A DNA stretch of 64,000 nt from Roseateles sp. SL47 (GCF_026625885.1 NZ_CP113068.1:1736001-1800000), one strand, 5' to 3'; counted from the first letter of the stretch, positions 30,975-39,940 are shown. Translations and numbers: made by a program. Notes: generated by a model from the sequence alone, not told the origin.

Positions 30975-31187
30975 ATGAACGACCTTCAACGCAACCTGAC
31001 CCAGAATTTCGCCGTGGCCTACGACCGCTACGAGCAGCACATGCGCGGTGCGGATCCCCAGTCGTTGGAGGATCTCCAGGCCGTGGTGCCCTTGAACATG
31101 GAGATGATGATCTCGCAGTGGGCGGCCAGCCAGGAGGTGAAGACACGGCACGACCTGATGAAGTCGAGCATCGACGCCATCCGTTGA
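30975..31187 (+). CDS. sctF: Probable type III needle subunit
   Basis: A 70-residue protein with two helices joined by a turn at GADPQSLEDLQA. That resembles the P-x-D-P-x-x-L-x-x-x-Q turn of needle proteins. The C-terminus (SQEVKTRHDLMKSSIDAI) resembles the VK-x-x-x-D-x-x-x-I-I end of YscF/MxiH/PscF. There is no signal peptide, as expected for a type III substrate. GGAG precedes the ATG by five bases. The assignment is by pattern and size, and no other SctF candidate in the window fits better. A small chaperone or regulator is the alternative. Confidence 0.5.
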   Translation: MNDLQRNLTQNFAVAYDRYEQHMRGADPQSLEDLQAVVPLNMEMMISQWAASQEVKTRHDLMKSSIDAIR

Positions 31188-31313
31188 ATTCCAGCCCCTG
31201 ATGCCGCCAGCCCGTGACGCCAGCCACGCGCCACGCCAAGCCAGGCGGAGCTTCTAGCGAAAGCACCCGCTGCCCCCACCGATCCAGCTGCCGCCCGCCC
31301 CAGGAGAATCGCC

Positions 31314-32483
31314 ATGAGTGCCTTGATGCCCTTCAGCAGCCCGGAGGCGCTGCGCCCACTGGAAGGCCTTCGGCCACCGGTGTCCGCGCGGGCCACGGAG
31401 ATGCTCGATGGACCGATGGCAGGGCCAGGGGCCGCCAGTCTGGCCGCAGGAGCTGCGGTGGCCACCGCAGGCGCTTCCGGTGAGGTGAATCTGAATGATG
31501 CGGCAGAGGAACTGACGTTCGGCGCCGCCTCGCGCATGGCGCTGCGCGGCCTGGGAACACCGGACCGCACCCACCTGGCCAACTTTGGCCGCGACCCCCG
31601 CACCCTGCGCCAGGTCTACCGCATTGCGCGCCTGAAGAGCCTGCACGCCGCCTACCAGGACACGCCCTGGGGCGCGCAGGCCCCCGCAATGGCGCAGGAA
31701 CTGCTGGCCAAGGCCAAGGAGGGCGGCAACGTCCAGCATCTGGCGGACCTGCAAAGCGTCGACCCCTTCAAGCGTTATGCCTATCTGCTGGAAGCGGACG
31801 AACTCGCCCAGCGCGATCCGCAGGCCGACCCCGCCGTGCGCGAGCGGCTGCAGCAGGCGCAGGTGTCCTTCTGGCAGCAGCACCAGCGCCGCATCATGGC
31901 GGGGTTCAACACAGCCAGGCCGCTGGCGCGCTTTGCACAAAGAGGGCAGGAATGGGACGACTTCCGCGAGATCTACTACGACTGGGTGCTGCAGGGCGGC
32001 GGGCTGGCGGCTACCTTCAAGAGCCTGCTGTCACGCTTCGGCCCCGACCGCATGCGCGACGCGGTGGACACGCTGCGGCAGGCGATCGTGGCGGACCTGG
32101 CCTCGCCGCTGGTGCAGGCCGATTGGTCGCGACTGGTGCAGCAGCAGGGCGACCTGGAGCGCACCCGCACGATCTGGTCGCTGGTTGTCGACGCCGATCG
32201 CTTCCTGGCCGCGGCCCATCGCCGCGAGCCCACCGATGCGCAGGTGATGGGCTTTGTCTCCGACGTGCTGGACTACGCCACGCTCGCCGCCAATGAGCGA
32301 CGGTTCAGCGCGTTGTGCGCGACGGCTTATCCGGGCGGCGAGGTCAGCCCATGGCAGCGCAGCGAACTGACGAAGTTCCTGCGGCGCCACCTGCCCATGG
32401 AGATCTGGAGCAGTCCCGAAGCGCGCGAGACGCTGTTCACCGTCACGCCACCCAGCCTCAGTGCTGCCATCGCCGTCCGCTAA
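31314..32483 (+). CDS. sctW: SctW gatekeeper (HrpJ/YopN family)
   Basis: A 389-residue secreted gatekeeper that controls the switch from translocator to effector export. The N-terminal 60 residues are the disordered export region. The HrpJ/YopN core runs from about 60 to 300 (NLNDAAEELTFGAASRMALRG; RDPRTLRQVYRIARLKSLHA). The C-terminal TyeA-like domain is fused (TDAQVMGFVSDVLDYATLAANERRFSALC). CAGGAG precedes the ATG. The gene is followed after 7 bases by sctS. Confidence 0.82.
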   Translation: MSALMPFSSPEALRPLEGLRPPVSARATEMLDGPMAGPGAASLAAGAAVATAGASGEVNLNDAAEELTFGAASRMALRGLGTPDRTHLANFGRDPRTLRQVYRIARLKSLHAAYQDTPWGAQAPAMAQELLAKAKEGGNVQHLADLQSVDPFKRYAYLLEADELAQRDPQADPAVRERLQQAQVSFWQQHQRRIMAGFNTARPLARFAQRGQEWDDFREIYYDWVLQGGGLAATFKSLLSRFGPDRMRDAVDTLRQAIVADLASPLVQADWSRLVQQQGDLERTRTIWSLVVDADRFLAAAHRREPTDAQVMGFVSDVLDYATLAANERRFSALCATAYPGGEVSPWQRSELTKFLRRHLPMEIWSSPEARETLFTVTPPSLSAAIAVR

Positions 32484-32490
32484 GGCCATC

Positions 32491-32748
32491 ATGGAAACGA
32501 TCACGCTCTTCCGCGAAGCCCTGGTGATGGTGGTGATGCTGTCGGCGCCGGCCCTGGTGGTGACCACCGTGCTCGGGGTGCTGGTCTCGCTGGTGCAGGG
32601 GCTGTTCCAGGTGCAGGACCAGGCCCTGTCCTTCACCATCAAGGTGGTGGCGTTGGTCGTGGTGCTGCTGCTCACCGGCCAATGGATGCTCACCGAGCTG
32701 TTCTCGCTCACCAACCACATGTTCGTGTTGCTCGGGCAGCGGCGCTGA
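32491..32748 (+). CDS. sctS: SctS export apparatus protein
   Basis: An 85-residue protein with two membrane helices (VVMLSAPALVVTTVLGVLVSLV; IKVVALVVVLLLTGQWMLTELF) joined by QGLFQVQDQALSF, the FliQ/SctS signature. It is part of the export gate with SctR and SctT. It is unusual that sctS is 12 kb away from sctR and sctT. An upstream in-frame ATG overlaps sctW, but 32491 matches family length. Confidence 0.9.
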   Translation: METITLFREALVMVVMLSAPALVVTTVLGVLVSLVQGLFQVQDQALSFTIKVVALVVVLLLTGQWMLTELFSLTNHMFVLLGQRR

Positions 32749-32824
32749 CGCGCGGAGCCCGCCGCCGCGACCGACCCGTTCCTTCCTGCCGTCCATTCGA
32801 CTTCCATCCGATCAAGGACCTCCC

Positions 32825-34045
32825 ATGGAAACACCGCCTCTCACCGACTTTCCGACCTACAGCTTCACCAGCGGGCCGGCGCCGCAACCCGGCGCGTTCC
32901 CGGAGCACAGGCAGGCGCTGAACATTCCCAGCGTCCCCAGCCTCGGGGGCAGCCAGATGCCGGACTTCCCCAGCTTCTCCTCCAGCCACGACGACACCAG
33001 CGTCGTGTCGTCCGAGAACGCCAGCGTGGTCCGTGACCGCACCGATGCCACGCTCACCCTGCCCACGACCGAGAACGCCGAGCACAAGGATCTGGAGATC
33101 CAGATGGGCGACAAGACGGTCAAGCTGCGCTGGCATGAAAAGCTGGGCTACGTGATGGTGGGCGAGAAGACCGGCTCCGGCGAGATGCACATGTATACCG
33201 AGGCCGAATTCCGCGAAGCCAACAAGGGGCAGCTGGAGCAGAGCGGTGGTGGGCGAATTCCTCCCGCCACGTCGCAGAAGCCGGAATATTTCGTACCGCC
33301 TGAAGGGTCGCAATCGCTCATCTACCGCTATGACCCGGAAAGCGGGAAGGACGTCATCGTGGGCTATCGCGTCAATGGCGAGCGCCATTACTTCCAGAGT
33401 CGCGCCACCATGGAGGCGGTGAACGCCAAGGCCACGGAGGGAGGCCTTGCCACGCCCACCCGGCCCCCGACCGCCCCGGACGATTCCATCCCCAGCGCCA
33501 GTCAGTTCAATGAGGGCTATGTCAACCAGTTTGCGTTTGCCACCAACAACGACGGCAAGACCTACATCTGGCGCTGGGACGAATCCGCCGGACGCTACTG
33601 CGCGGTCGGTGAAAGCCAGCCCGAAGAGGGTCACTTCTATTGGTACAACACCAGCGAATACCAGACCAAGAACAGCGGACCGAATGCGCTCGTGATGAGC
33701 GGCTCGCCGATGCGCGCACCGGTGGCGGATCCTGCCCATCCCGAGGCGGTGGAGACCGGCAACACCGAGATCCGCTTTGTGCAGGACGACAAGGCCGGTG
33801 AGTACGGCAACGGAGCCGAGAAATGGGGCAAGCCCATCTACATCATTGACCGCGATACCGGCCACAAGGTCTACATCGGCGTGCAGGTCACCAAGGACGG
33901 CAAGACCTCGGAGTACTACTTCGACAACGTCCACATGAACCTCTACAACGATACCGAGACGATCAACGGCAAGACCTACTTCAAGGCGAAGGATCTGAGC
34001 ACCGTCGACGACAAATACACGCGCGAGAACGAAGGGCAGCACTGA
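32825..34045 (+). CDS. Candidate secreted protein with four internal repeats
   Basis: A 406-residue hydrophilic protein, not recognised. Residues 1-85 are Pro/Ser/Thr-rich and disordered-looking, like a type III export signal. Four imperfect modules follow at about 97-128, 163-195, 244-280 and 335-372. Each has aromatic-x-(D/E)-x-x-x-G-(x)3-5-(V/I)G, then G-x-x-x-x-Y/F, for example IYRYDPESGKDVIVGYRVNG and YIIDRDTGHKVYIGVQVTKDG. It contains many Lys, Asp and Tyr and few Leu or Arg, unlike its neighbours. It lies between sctS and hrpL copy 2 with AAGGACC before the ATG. It may be an effector, a needle-tip protein or a translocon accessory. Confidence 0.65.
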   Translation: METPPLTDFPTYSFTSGPAPQPGAFPEHRQALNIPSVPSLGGSQMPDFPSFSSSHDDTSVVSSENASVVRDRTDATLTLPTTENAEHKDLEIQMGDKTVKLRWHEKLGYVMVGEKTGSGEMHMYTEAEFREANKGQLEQSGGGRIPPATSQKPEYFVPPEGSQSLIYRYDPESGKDVIVGYRVNGERHYFQSRATMEAVNAKATEGGLATPTRPPTAPDDSIPSASQFNEGYVNQFAFATNNDGKTYIWRWDESAGRYCAVGESQPEEGHFYWYNTSEYQTKNSGPNALVMSGSPMRAPVADPAHPEAVETGNTEIRFVQDDKAGEYGNGAEKWGKPIYIIDRDTGHKVYIGVQVTKDGKTSEYYFDNVHMNLYNDTETINGKTYFKAKDLSTVDDKYTRENEGQH

Positions 34046-34092
34046 CCGGCGGGGCTCCCGCACCACGGTTCTCTGTCCCGCAAGCTCCCAGG

Positions 34093-34131
34093 GACCGGCC
34101 GCGCGATGGCGCCGCCGGTCTCTCTTTTTTT
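34093..34131 (+). terminator. Intrinsic terminator after repeat-protein gene
   Basis: GACCGGC / GCCGGTC 7-bp stem with a 14-base loop, followed by TCTCTTTTTTTG. It separates the sctW-sctS-repeat protein unit from the sigma-54-driven hrpL-sctV unit. Confidence 0.8.
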
Positions 34132-34292
34132 GTGGACGGTGTCGGCGCGTTCATGGGTGCACGCTGCACGGATCCCAAGTCTCCGTGCAGATTCCCGGCA
34201 CTTGAATTCCATTCCTTGTGAGGTCGTTCAAGAGGATGCATGGAACGCCATGGATACACGATGAAATCGGACCTCTCGTCGATTCGAAGGGC

Positions 34293-34308
34293 TGGCACGG
34301 CTGTTGCG
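34293..34308 (+). promoter_or_regulatory. Sigma-54 promoter of second hrpL-like gene
   Basis: TGGCACG-GCTG-TTGCG, with invariant GG and GC 10 bp apart. The -24 element is identical to consensus. Transcription should start near 34319, 26 bases before the chosen ATG. It therefore excludes the longer upstream start of that frame. Confidence 0.83.
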
Positions 34309-34344
34309 AATGGACCCTCCATCCGACCGCTTTCGAGGTTGTTC

Positions 34345-34917
34345 ATGGAGTTCCTCATGTCCCTGGAGATCGCCCCCATCGATCGACCACGCGCCCATCC
34401 CATGCTGACCGTGCAGGACCTGGAAGCGCTGGTCCATGTGCATGGTCGCCGGCTGCGCAACTTCATCAGGCGTCGTGTGGCCAACGCGGCCGACGTCGAG
34501 GACCTGATGCAGGACACCTATCTGGAGGCACTGCGCTGCCTGGGCCGTTATGAAGGCGCGTCCCGTCCGGAGACCTGGCTGTTCGGCATTGCGCTGAATC
34601 TGGTGCGCACCCATTACAAGCGCGCCGCCCATCGCCCGCTGCTGGAGGACGAGATCACCCACGATGACCGCGAGCTGGACACCGCCCCATCCCCGCTGGA
34701 AACCGTGGAGCGGCTGCAGACCATCCACCACCTGGAGCGTGCGGTGGCGCGGCTGCCGGTGGAGTCCATGTCCGTGCTGACACTGGTGCTGGATGAACAC
34801 ATGACGTATGAGCAGGTGGCCGTGCGGCTGCAGATTCCGGTGGGCACGGTGCGCTCGCGCCTGTCACGGGCACGGGCGCTGCTCAAGGGTGTGGAACAAC
34901 GCGTGGGAGGACTGTGA
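34345..34917 (+). CDS. hrpL: HrpL-like ECF sigma factor (copy 2)
   Basis: A 190-residue ECF sigma factor, the usual HrpL length. Region 2: DVEDLMQDTYLEALRCL and RPETWLFGIALNL. Region 4: MTYEQVAVRLQIPVGTVRSRLSRAR. It is clearly paralogous to the copy at 8708. ATG 34345 has GAGG seven bases upstream and lies after the sigma-54 promoter; ATG 34357 is an alternative. Its stop overlaps the sctV start (TGATG), so sigma factor and the main export-gate protein are co-transcribed and probably translationally coupled. Confidence 0.83.
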   Translation: MEFLMSLEIAPIDRPRAHPMLTVQDLEALVHVHGRRLRNFIRRRVANAADVEDLMQDTYLEALRCLGRYEGASRPETWLFGIALNLVRTHYKRAAHRPLLEDEITHDDRELDTAPSPLETVERLQTIHHLERAVARLPVESMSVLTLVLDEHMTYEQVAVRLQIPVGTVRSRLSRARALLKGVEQRVGGL

Positions 34918-37067
34918 TGAATCCGACAGCCGTTTCCCGTTCGGCGTCCAGCGTGGCCGCTCGCCCGAGCGCGGGCGCCCTGATGATGGCCGTGCTCCAG
35001 AAGGTGCCCTCGCGGGTGGAGGCGATCCTGGCGCTGGCAGTGGTGGGGGTGATCTTCCTGCTGGTGCTGCCGGTGCCCGCACCGGTGATGGACGTGCTCA
35101 TTGCCATCAACCTTTTCATCTCGGCGCTGCTGATCTCGCTGGCGCTGTATGTGAGCAGCCTGACGGCGTTCTCCACCTTTCCCGTGGTGCTGCTGCTGTC
35201 CACGCTCTTTCGCTTGGGCATCAGCGTGGCGACCACGCGCCTGATCCTGCTCGACGGGCATGCCGGCTCCATCGTCGATACCTTCGGGAATTTCGTGGTG
35301 CGCGGGGACGTCATCGTCGGTCTGGTGATCTTCACCATCGTGACGGTGGTGCAGTTCCTGGTCGTCACGAAGGGCGCGGAGCGGGTCGCGGAAGTCTCCG
35401 CGCGTTTCTGTCTGGACGCGATGCCGGCCAAGCAGCTGGCCATCGAGAACGAACTGCGCTCCAACCTCATCGACCAGGCCGAGGCCAAGCGCCAGCGCAA
35501 CCTGCTCAACACGGAAAGCCAACTGCTGGGCGCCATGGACGGTGCAATGAAGTTCGTCAAGGGCGATGCCATTGCCGGCATGGTGATCTTCGTCATCAAC
35601 CTGGTGGGCGGCCTGGCCACCGGCATTCTGGTGCATGGCCTGTCGGCGAAGGAGGCCATTGCGCATTATTCGGTGCAGTCGGTGGGGGATGGGCTGGTGG
35701 CCCAGATTCCTGCGCTGCTGACCTGCCTGACCGCGGCCATCCTGGTCACGCGGGTGGATGCGGTGGGCAAGCCGTCCGACAAGAACGGGCCCGCGCGCAG
35801 CTTCGGCCGGGACCTGCTCGGTCAGCTGGGCGCGTATCCGCGCGCGCTGTGGGGGTTGAGCGCGGTGATGCTGCTGTTCGCCCTGATCCCTGGCATGCCG
35901 CCCCTCGTGTTTGGCTTGCTGGCCGCCGGCGCTGCGGGCCTGGCCCTCATGACCCAGCGCCAGGCCCGCCGTGAGGCAGACAGCAAGGCCGCTGACGTTG
36001 GCAAGGGCGAGGTCGCCGATGCCGCCATCGTCCACGAATTCACCCAGATGGAGCCGCTGCTGATCGTGTTGCCGGACGGGGTGCAGGACCTGCCGCAGGT
36101 GCGCGCGCTGTGCGCGGAGATCAACGAGGCCCGCAATGAGCTGGTGCGCGGGCTCGGCATGTCGCTGCCTGGCTTTGCGTTCCAGTATGACCCGACCATG
36201 GCGAAGGAAGCGCTGGAGCTCCGGGTCTACGAGGTGCCGGTGATGCGCATGCCCATGAAGCCCACGCGTGTGGCCATCACCGGGCGGCACGCACCGCAGG
36301 CGGCGCCGCTGTCGCAGGAGGTGGAGGAGGGCGCCGGGCCCGCCGGCACCGCCATCGTCTGGCTGGAACCGGAGCAGCTGGCCGGCCGTGAAGACCTGCA
36401 GCAGGTGGCCATGAGCTGGTCCAACTGCCTGCGCGACCGGGTCAAGCGCAAGCTGATGCGCTACGGGCCTCGTTTCACCGGCGTGCAGACCGCGCAGAAG
36501 TACATGACCTGGATGGAAGGCTGGATGCCGGAGCTGGCCAAGGAACTGCAGAAATCCCTCACCACCGGCAAGCTCGCGGACATCACTCAGCGGCTGCTGC
36601 GGGAAGGGGTCTCGATCCGCAACATGCGGCTGATCATGGAGACGCTGTCGGACGTCGGCCAGCGAGAGCGCGAGCCAGCGCTGCTGGCGGAATTCGTGCG
36701 GCATGCGCTGCGTGAGCAGATCTGCCACGAGCTGGCGCCGCGCGGGAAACTCGCGGTCTTCGTGCTGGACCCCGAGCTGGAAGACCTGCTGACGCAGAGC
36801 ATCCGCCAGGGCGCGGCGGGCAGCTTCCTGGCGCTGAGCCCATTTGAGTCCAGCCGCATTGTCGACGCCATCCGTGAGACGCTGGCCCAGCACCAGGATC
36901 GCAACAGCCCGCCGGTCATTGCCTGCGCGCAGGACGTGCGGCGCTTCCTGCGCACGCTGCTGGAGCCTGACCTGCCGGACGTGGTGGTGCTGTCGGTGGG
37001 AGAACTCAGCCCCGAGGTGGCGGTGACGGTGCGCGGCACCGTTGAGCGGCCCAAGGACATGGGCTGA
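34917..37067 (+). CDS. sctV: SctV export gate protein
   Basis: A 716-residue FlhA/LcrD-family protein. The N-terminal half holds about eight membrane helices, including FLLVLPVPAPVMDVLIAINLF and the conserved cytoplasmic loop GAMDGAMKFVKGDAIAGM (FHIPEP-type loop). The C-terminal cytosolic domain forms the nonameric ring that binds chaperones and the gatekeeper. Residues near the end (PPVIACAQDVRRFLRTLLEPDLPDVVVLSVGEL) are typical. Full length for the family. Confidence 0.95.
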   Translation: MNPTAVSRSASSVAARPSAGALMMAVLQKVPSRVEAILALAVVGVIFLLVLPVPAPVMDVLIAINLFISALLISLALYVSSLTAFSTFPVVLLLSTLFRLGISVATTRLILLDGHAGSIVDTFGNFVVRGDVIVGLVIFTIVTVVQFLVVTKGAERVAEVSARFCLDAMPAKQLAIENELRSNLIDQAEAKRQRNLLNTESQLLGAMDGAMKFVKGDAIAGMVIFVINLVGGLATGILVHGLSAKEAIAHYSVQSVGDGLVAQIPALLTCLTAAILVTRVDAVGKPSDKNGPARSFGRDLLGQLGAYPRALWGLSAVMLLFALIPGMPPLVFGLLAAGAAGLALMTQRQARREADSKAADVGKGEVADAAIVHEFTQMEPLLIVLPDGVQDLPQVRALCAEINEARNELVRGLGMSLPGFAFQYDPTMAKEALELRVYEVPVMRMPMKPTRVAITGRHAPQAAPLSQEVEEGAGPAGTAIVWLEPEQLAGREDLQQVAMSWSNCLRDRVKRKLMRYGPRFTGVQTAQKYMTWMEGWMPELAKELQKSLTTGKLADITQRLLREGVSIRNMRLIMETLSDVGQREREPALLAEFVRHALREQICHELAPRGKLAVFVLDPELEDLLTQSIRQGAAGSFLALSPFESSRIVDAIRETLAQHQDRNSPPVIACAQDVRRFLRTLLEPDLPDVVVLSVGELSPEVAVTVRGTVERPKDMG

Positions 37068-37110
37068 TGCGGCGGCGCGGCCCCTTCATGACATGGCCGG
37101 TCAGCACGAT

Positions 37111-37138
37111 GGAACCGGCACCTGTTTCAGTTCACCTA
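37111..37138 (+). promoter_or_regulatory. hrp box upstream of sctC unit
   Basis: GGAACC-N15-TCACCTA: perfect first half, one mismatch in the second. It lies 51 bp before the 336-residue candidate effector gene that precedes sctC. Confidence 0.68.
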
Positions 37139-37189
37139 TCAGGCGCCCCTCCGCGCGCCTGAGCGGGACGGATCAACGCAGAGGTCACC

Positions 37190-38200
37190 ATGGTCAATCC
37201 AGTAGTCTCCAGCATGCCCTCGGTCACCACCGAGTTGCGCATGGGTCCCCAGCACCCGTACCCGGAGCCGACACCGCAGCCGGTGCGGCCGCACACCGAG
37301 CGAAGCACGGCGCCGGTGGTCAATGCCTTGCGGATGAGTGCGCCGCTGAGGGCCTTCAACCAGACGCTGCAGCGGGAGTTGGGCCGCACCTCATCCACCA
37401 TGGAGCTGCTGCTGGGCCGGACGCTCAGTCCGCGCAAGACGCTGGAGGCCGCGCTCAAGGCCGCGGGCAAGGGCGCGGGAAAAGGCGCGGGAAAAGGCGC
37501 GGGAAAGGGCTGCAGCGTGCGCCGCGTCGCCAAGGACAAGGGCCGCGACCTCTACGACACTATCCACGAACACCAGGGGCCGGTGATTCTGCTGGGCGTT
37601 CATGGGGGCCCCGAGTTCGTCTTCGAGCGTCACGACGACGGCACCTGGCAGGGCTACCACGCCAATGGCCATGAGCCGCTGCCACCCGGGGTCGGCCCCA
37701 AGGAGAAGGTGCTGGAGCAATTCCACCGGCATCACGGCCTGATCTACAGCCTGTTCGCGGTGGGAGGGTGGGAGGGGCGGAGTACGCTGACGTCGCCGTC
37801 GGACATCCTCGTGATGCGGCCGGCCACGGATGGACGTAGAGATTGGCCGATGCCGCCCGAAGCCCGGTCCAATCGCCGCTCCGGCGATGGTGATGACGAC
37901 GGCGATGACGACGGCGGCCTCCGCGCAGGCCGGGATTCCGCGCCGAACGTCCTGCAGCGCCGGGTACGGGCGACGCACTCGATGGATCACACCGACGAGC
38001 GGCCCGACCCCATTCCTGCGGATGACCGCGACGATGAGAGCGACAGCTCGTCAGTCGTGCGGCCGGCCTCCGTCCGGAGCCGATCTACGCATCGGGAGGA
38101 AGGCCATGACGACGGCGACCATGCAGATGTCGACGCTGCATCGACGCTGTCGATCAACGACGAGCCCGACAGAACCTCTGAAGACCAGCAGCCGCATTAA
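37190..38200 (+). CDS. Candidate type III effector with GAGK repeats
   Basis: A 336-residue protein, not recognised. The N-terminus is Ser/Pro/Val-rich (MVNPVVSSMPSVTTELRMGP). Residues 92-107 are a KGAGKGAGKG-type basic repeat encoded by 12-base DNA repeats. A compact central part (110-215) includes GPVILLGVHGGPEFVFERHDDGTW and HHGLIYSLFAVGGW. The C-terminal 110 residues are highly acidic and disordered (GDGDDDGDDDGG; DDRDDESDSSS). The basic-then-acidic layout suits a host-cell-acting protein. It heads a unit with an hrp box, 11 bases upstream of sctC. Confidence 0.62.
   Translation: MVNPVVSSMPSVTTELRMGPQHPYPEPTPQPVRPHTERSTAPVVNALRMSAPLRAFNQTLQRELGRTSSTMELLLGRTLSPRKTLEAALKAAGKGAGKGAGKGAGKGCSVRRVAKDKGRDLYDTIHEHQGPVILLGVHGGPEFVFERHDDGTWQGYHANGHEPLPPGVGPKEKVLEQFHRHHGLIYSLFAVGGWEGRSTLTSPSDILVMRPATDGRRDWPMPPEARSNRRSGDGDDDGDDDGGLRAGRDSAPNVLQRRVRATHSMDHTDERPDPIPADDRDDESDSSSVVRPASVRSRSTHREEGHDDGDHADVDAASTLSINDEPDRTSEDQQPH
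37463..37509 (+). repeat. 12-base in-frame tandem repeat
   Basis: About four copies of GCGGGMAARGGC encode the GAGK stretch of the upstream candidate effector. Loss or gain of a unit keeps the frame, so copy number can vary between strains. Confidence 0.8.
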
Positions 38201-38211
38201 GGGGGAGCCCC

Positions 38212-39915
38212 ATGTCCAACGCGCTTTTGTCCTCCTTTCGCAGCCCCGCATGCCACAGGCCGTCGGCGGTCCGAGCCGCGCTGGCGTGGAGCCTCTCCTG
38301 GCTGGTTCGCAGCATGTGGCTGATGACCCTGCTGCTGGCCGGGCTGGCCATGGCCGCCCCCCCGCCGTCCTGGAAGGACAGCGGTTATGCCTACAACGCC
38401 CAGGGCGTTCCGCTGGCCAAGGTGCTGTCCGACTTTGCGCGCAGTCACGGTGTGGAGCTGCGGGCCTCTGCAGGCCTGATGGAACCGGTGAACGGCTCCA
38501 TCAAGGCGGCCAGCGCCACCGACTTCCTGGACCGGCTGGCCGCCACCTGGCGGTTCCAGTGGTTCGTCTACAACCGCGTGCTGTATGTGAGCCCGGCGGC
38601 GGACATGGTCAGTGAACGGCTGGAGATCTCGCGGGACGCGATGTCGGACGCCAAGACGGCCCTGACCGGCATCGGCCTGTTCGAGGCACGCTTCGGCTGG
38701 GGCGAGATGCCGGAGAGCTCCGCCGTCATGGTCTCCGGCCCTTATGAATACCTGCGCCTGGTGCGTGAGGCGCTGGCGGAACGGGACCGCGCCAGCGACT
38801 ATGAAGCCATGGTCTTCCGGCTCAAGAACGCCGCCGTGGATGACCGCACGGTGACCATCCGCAATCAGACGGTGGTGACACCGGGCGCCGCATCGCTGCT
38901 CAAGAGCATGATCAGCGGCGGCAACGGCACGGGACGGTCCATCATCGGCGCCTCGGGCCTGATGAACGACATGGCCACCAAGTCCACCGGCGGCATGCCG
39001 CCGATGTTCACGGCCACGGGCAGCAGCGGCGATGCGGGGTCCACGGCCACGGTGGGCACCAACCTGCCGCAGCGCTCCAACGGGTCACGCTCGAACACCG
39101 GCGGCAACCGGAGTGTCTCGCTGGAAGGGGACGTGCGGACCAATTCCGTGGTCATCTACGACATGGCCAAGCGCCGCCCCTACTACCAGCGGCTGATCGA
39201 TGCCATCGACGTGCCCCAGCACCTGGTGGAGATCGAGGCCTACATCATCGATGTGAACCGAGACCGGGTGTCCGAGCTCGGCTTCGGGCTGGATGCCAAG
39301 GGCGACCATGTGCACGCCATCATCGATCCGGCCGGCGTGCTGGCGGCGCCGCTTACCGGGGGCAGCTCGCTGGTGGTGTCCAACGTCGACCGGTTCTTCT
39401 CGCGGCTCAGCCTGATGGAGCGTGATGGAGAGGCCAAGGTGCTGGCCAAGCCCAGCGTGCTGACCCTGGAAAACCTGGTGGCGGTGCTGGACCTGAGCCA
39501 GACGGTCTACATCCGTGCCACTGGAGAACGGGTGGCGAGCATCGAGCCGGTGACGGCCGGCATGCTGCTGCGCGTGACGCCCCGCGTGGTGAAGGACCGA
39601 AAGTCCACCCAGGTCAGCCTCACCGTGGATATTGAGGACGGCAAGGTGCTGGCCGCTGCCTCCAGCGAAGAGACGCCGGAGGTGCAGCGCAGCACCATCA
39701 GCACGCAGGCGATGCTGCTGGACCGCCAGTCGCTGGTGATCGGGGGCTACAACACCGACAGCACCAGCAACAAGGACGCGTCGGTCCCCGGACTCTCCAG
39801 GATTCCGCTGATCGGCAAGCTGTTCTCCGGCACCCGCAAGGAGAGCCAGAGCCGCCAGCGCCTGTTCATCATCACGCCCCGACTGGTGAAGGTCGGCGGC
39901 GCTTCGTCGACCTGA
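38212..39915 (+). CDS. sctC: SctC outer-membrane secretin
   Basis: A 567-residue secretin of the injectisome. The signal peptide ends near AMA-AP (about 48). N0 domain: NAQGVPLAKVLSDFARSHGV. Two N domains follow, the second after a Gly/Ser-rich insertion (about 255-300). The secretin core has DVPQHLVEIEAYIIDVNRDRVSELGF and ends in QRLFIITPRLV. There is no lipobox and no separate pilotin gene nearby, so ExeA/GspB or TcpQ-like proteins might assist. GGGGGAG precedes the ATG. Confidence 0.93.
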   Translation: MSNALLSSFRSPACHRPSAVRAALAWSLSWLVRSMWLMTLLLAGLAMAAPPPSWKDSGYAYNAQGVPLAKVLSDFARSHGVELRASAGLMEPVNGSIKAASATDFLDRLAATWRFQWFVYNRVLYVSPAADMVSERLEISRDAMSDAKTALTGIGLFEARFGWGEMPESSAVMVSGPYEYLRLVREALAERDRASDYEAMVFRLKNAAVDDRTVTIRNQTVVTPGAASLLKSMISGGNGTGRSIIGASGLMNDMATKSTGGMPPMFTATGSSGDAGSTATVGTNLPQRSNGSRSNTGGNRSVSLEGDVRTNSVVIYDMAKRRPYYQRLIDAIDVPQHLVEIEAYIIDVNRDRVSELGFGLDAKGDHVHAIIDPAGVLAAPLTGGSSLVVSNVDRFFSRLSLMERDGEAKVLAKPSVLTLENLVAVLDLSQTVYIRATGERVASIEPVTAGMLLRVTPRVVKDRKSTQVSLTVDIEDGKVLAAASSEETPEVQRSTISTQAMLLDRQSLVIGGYNTDSTSNKDASVPGLSRIPLIGKLFSGTRKESQSRQRLFIITPRLVKVGGASST

Positions 39916-39940
39916 AGTTTCGCGCCCTGGGAGCAACATC

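Noticed and set aside
34614..36893. Long minus-strand open frame (759 codons) opposite sctV
   Set aside because: Shadow of sctV, which is full length with family motifs.
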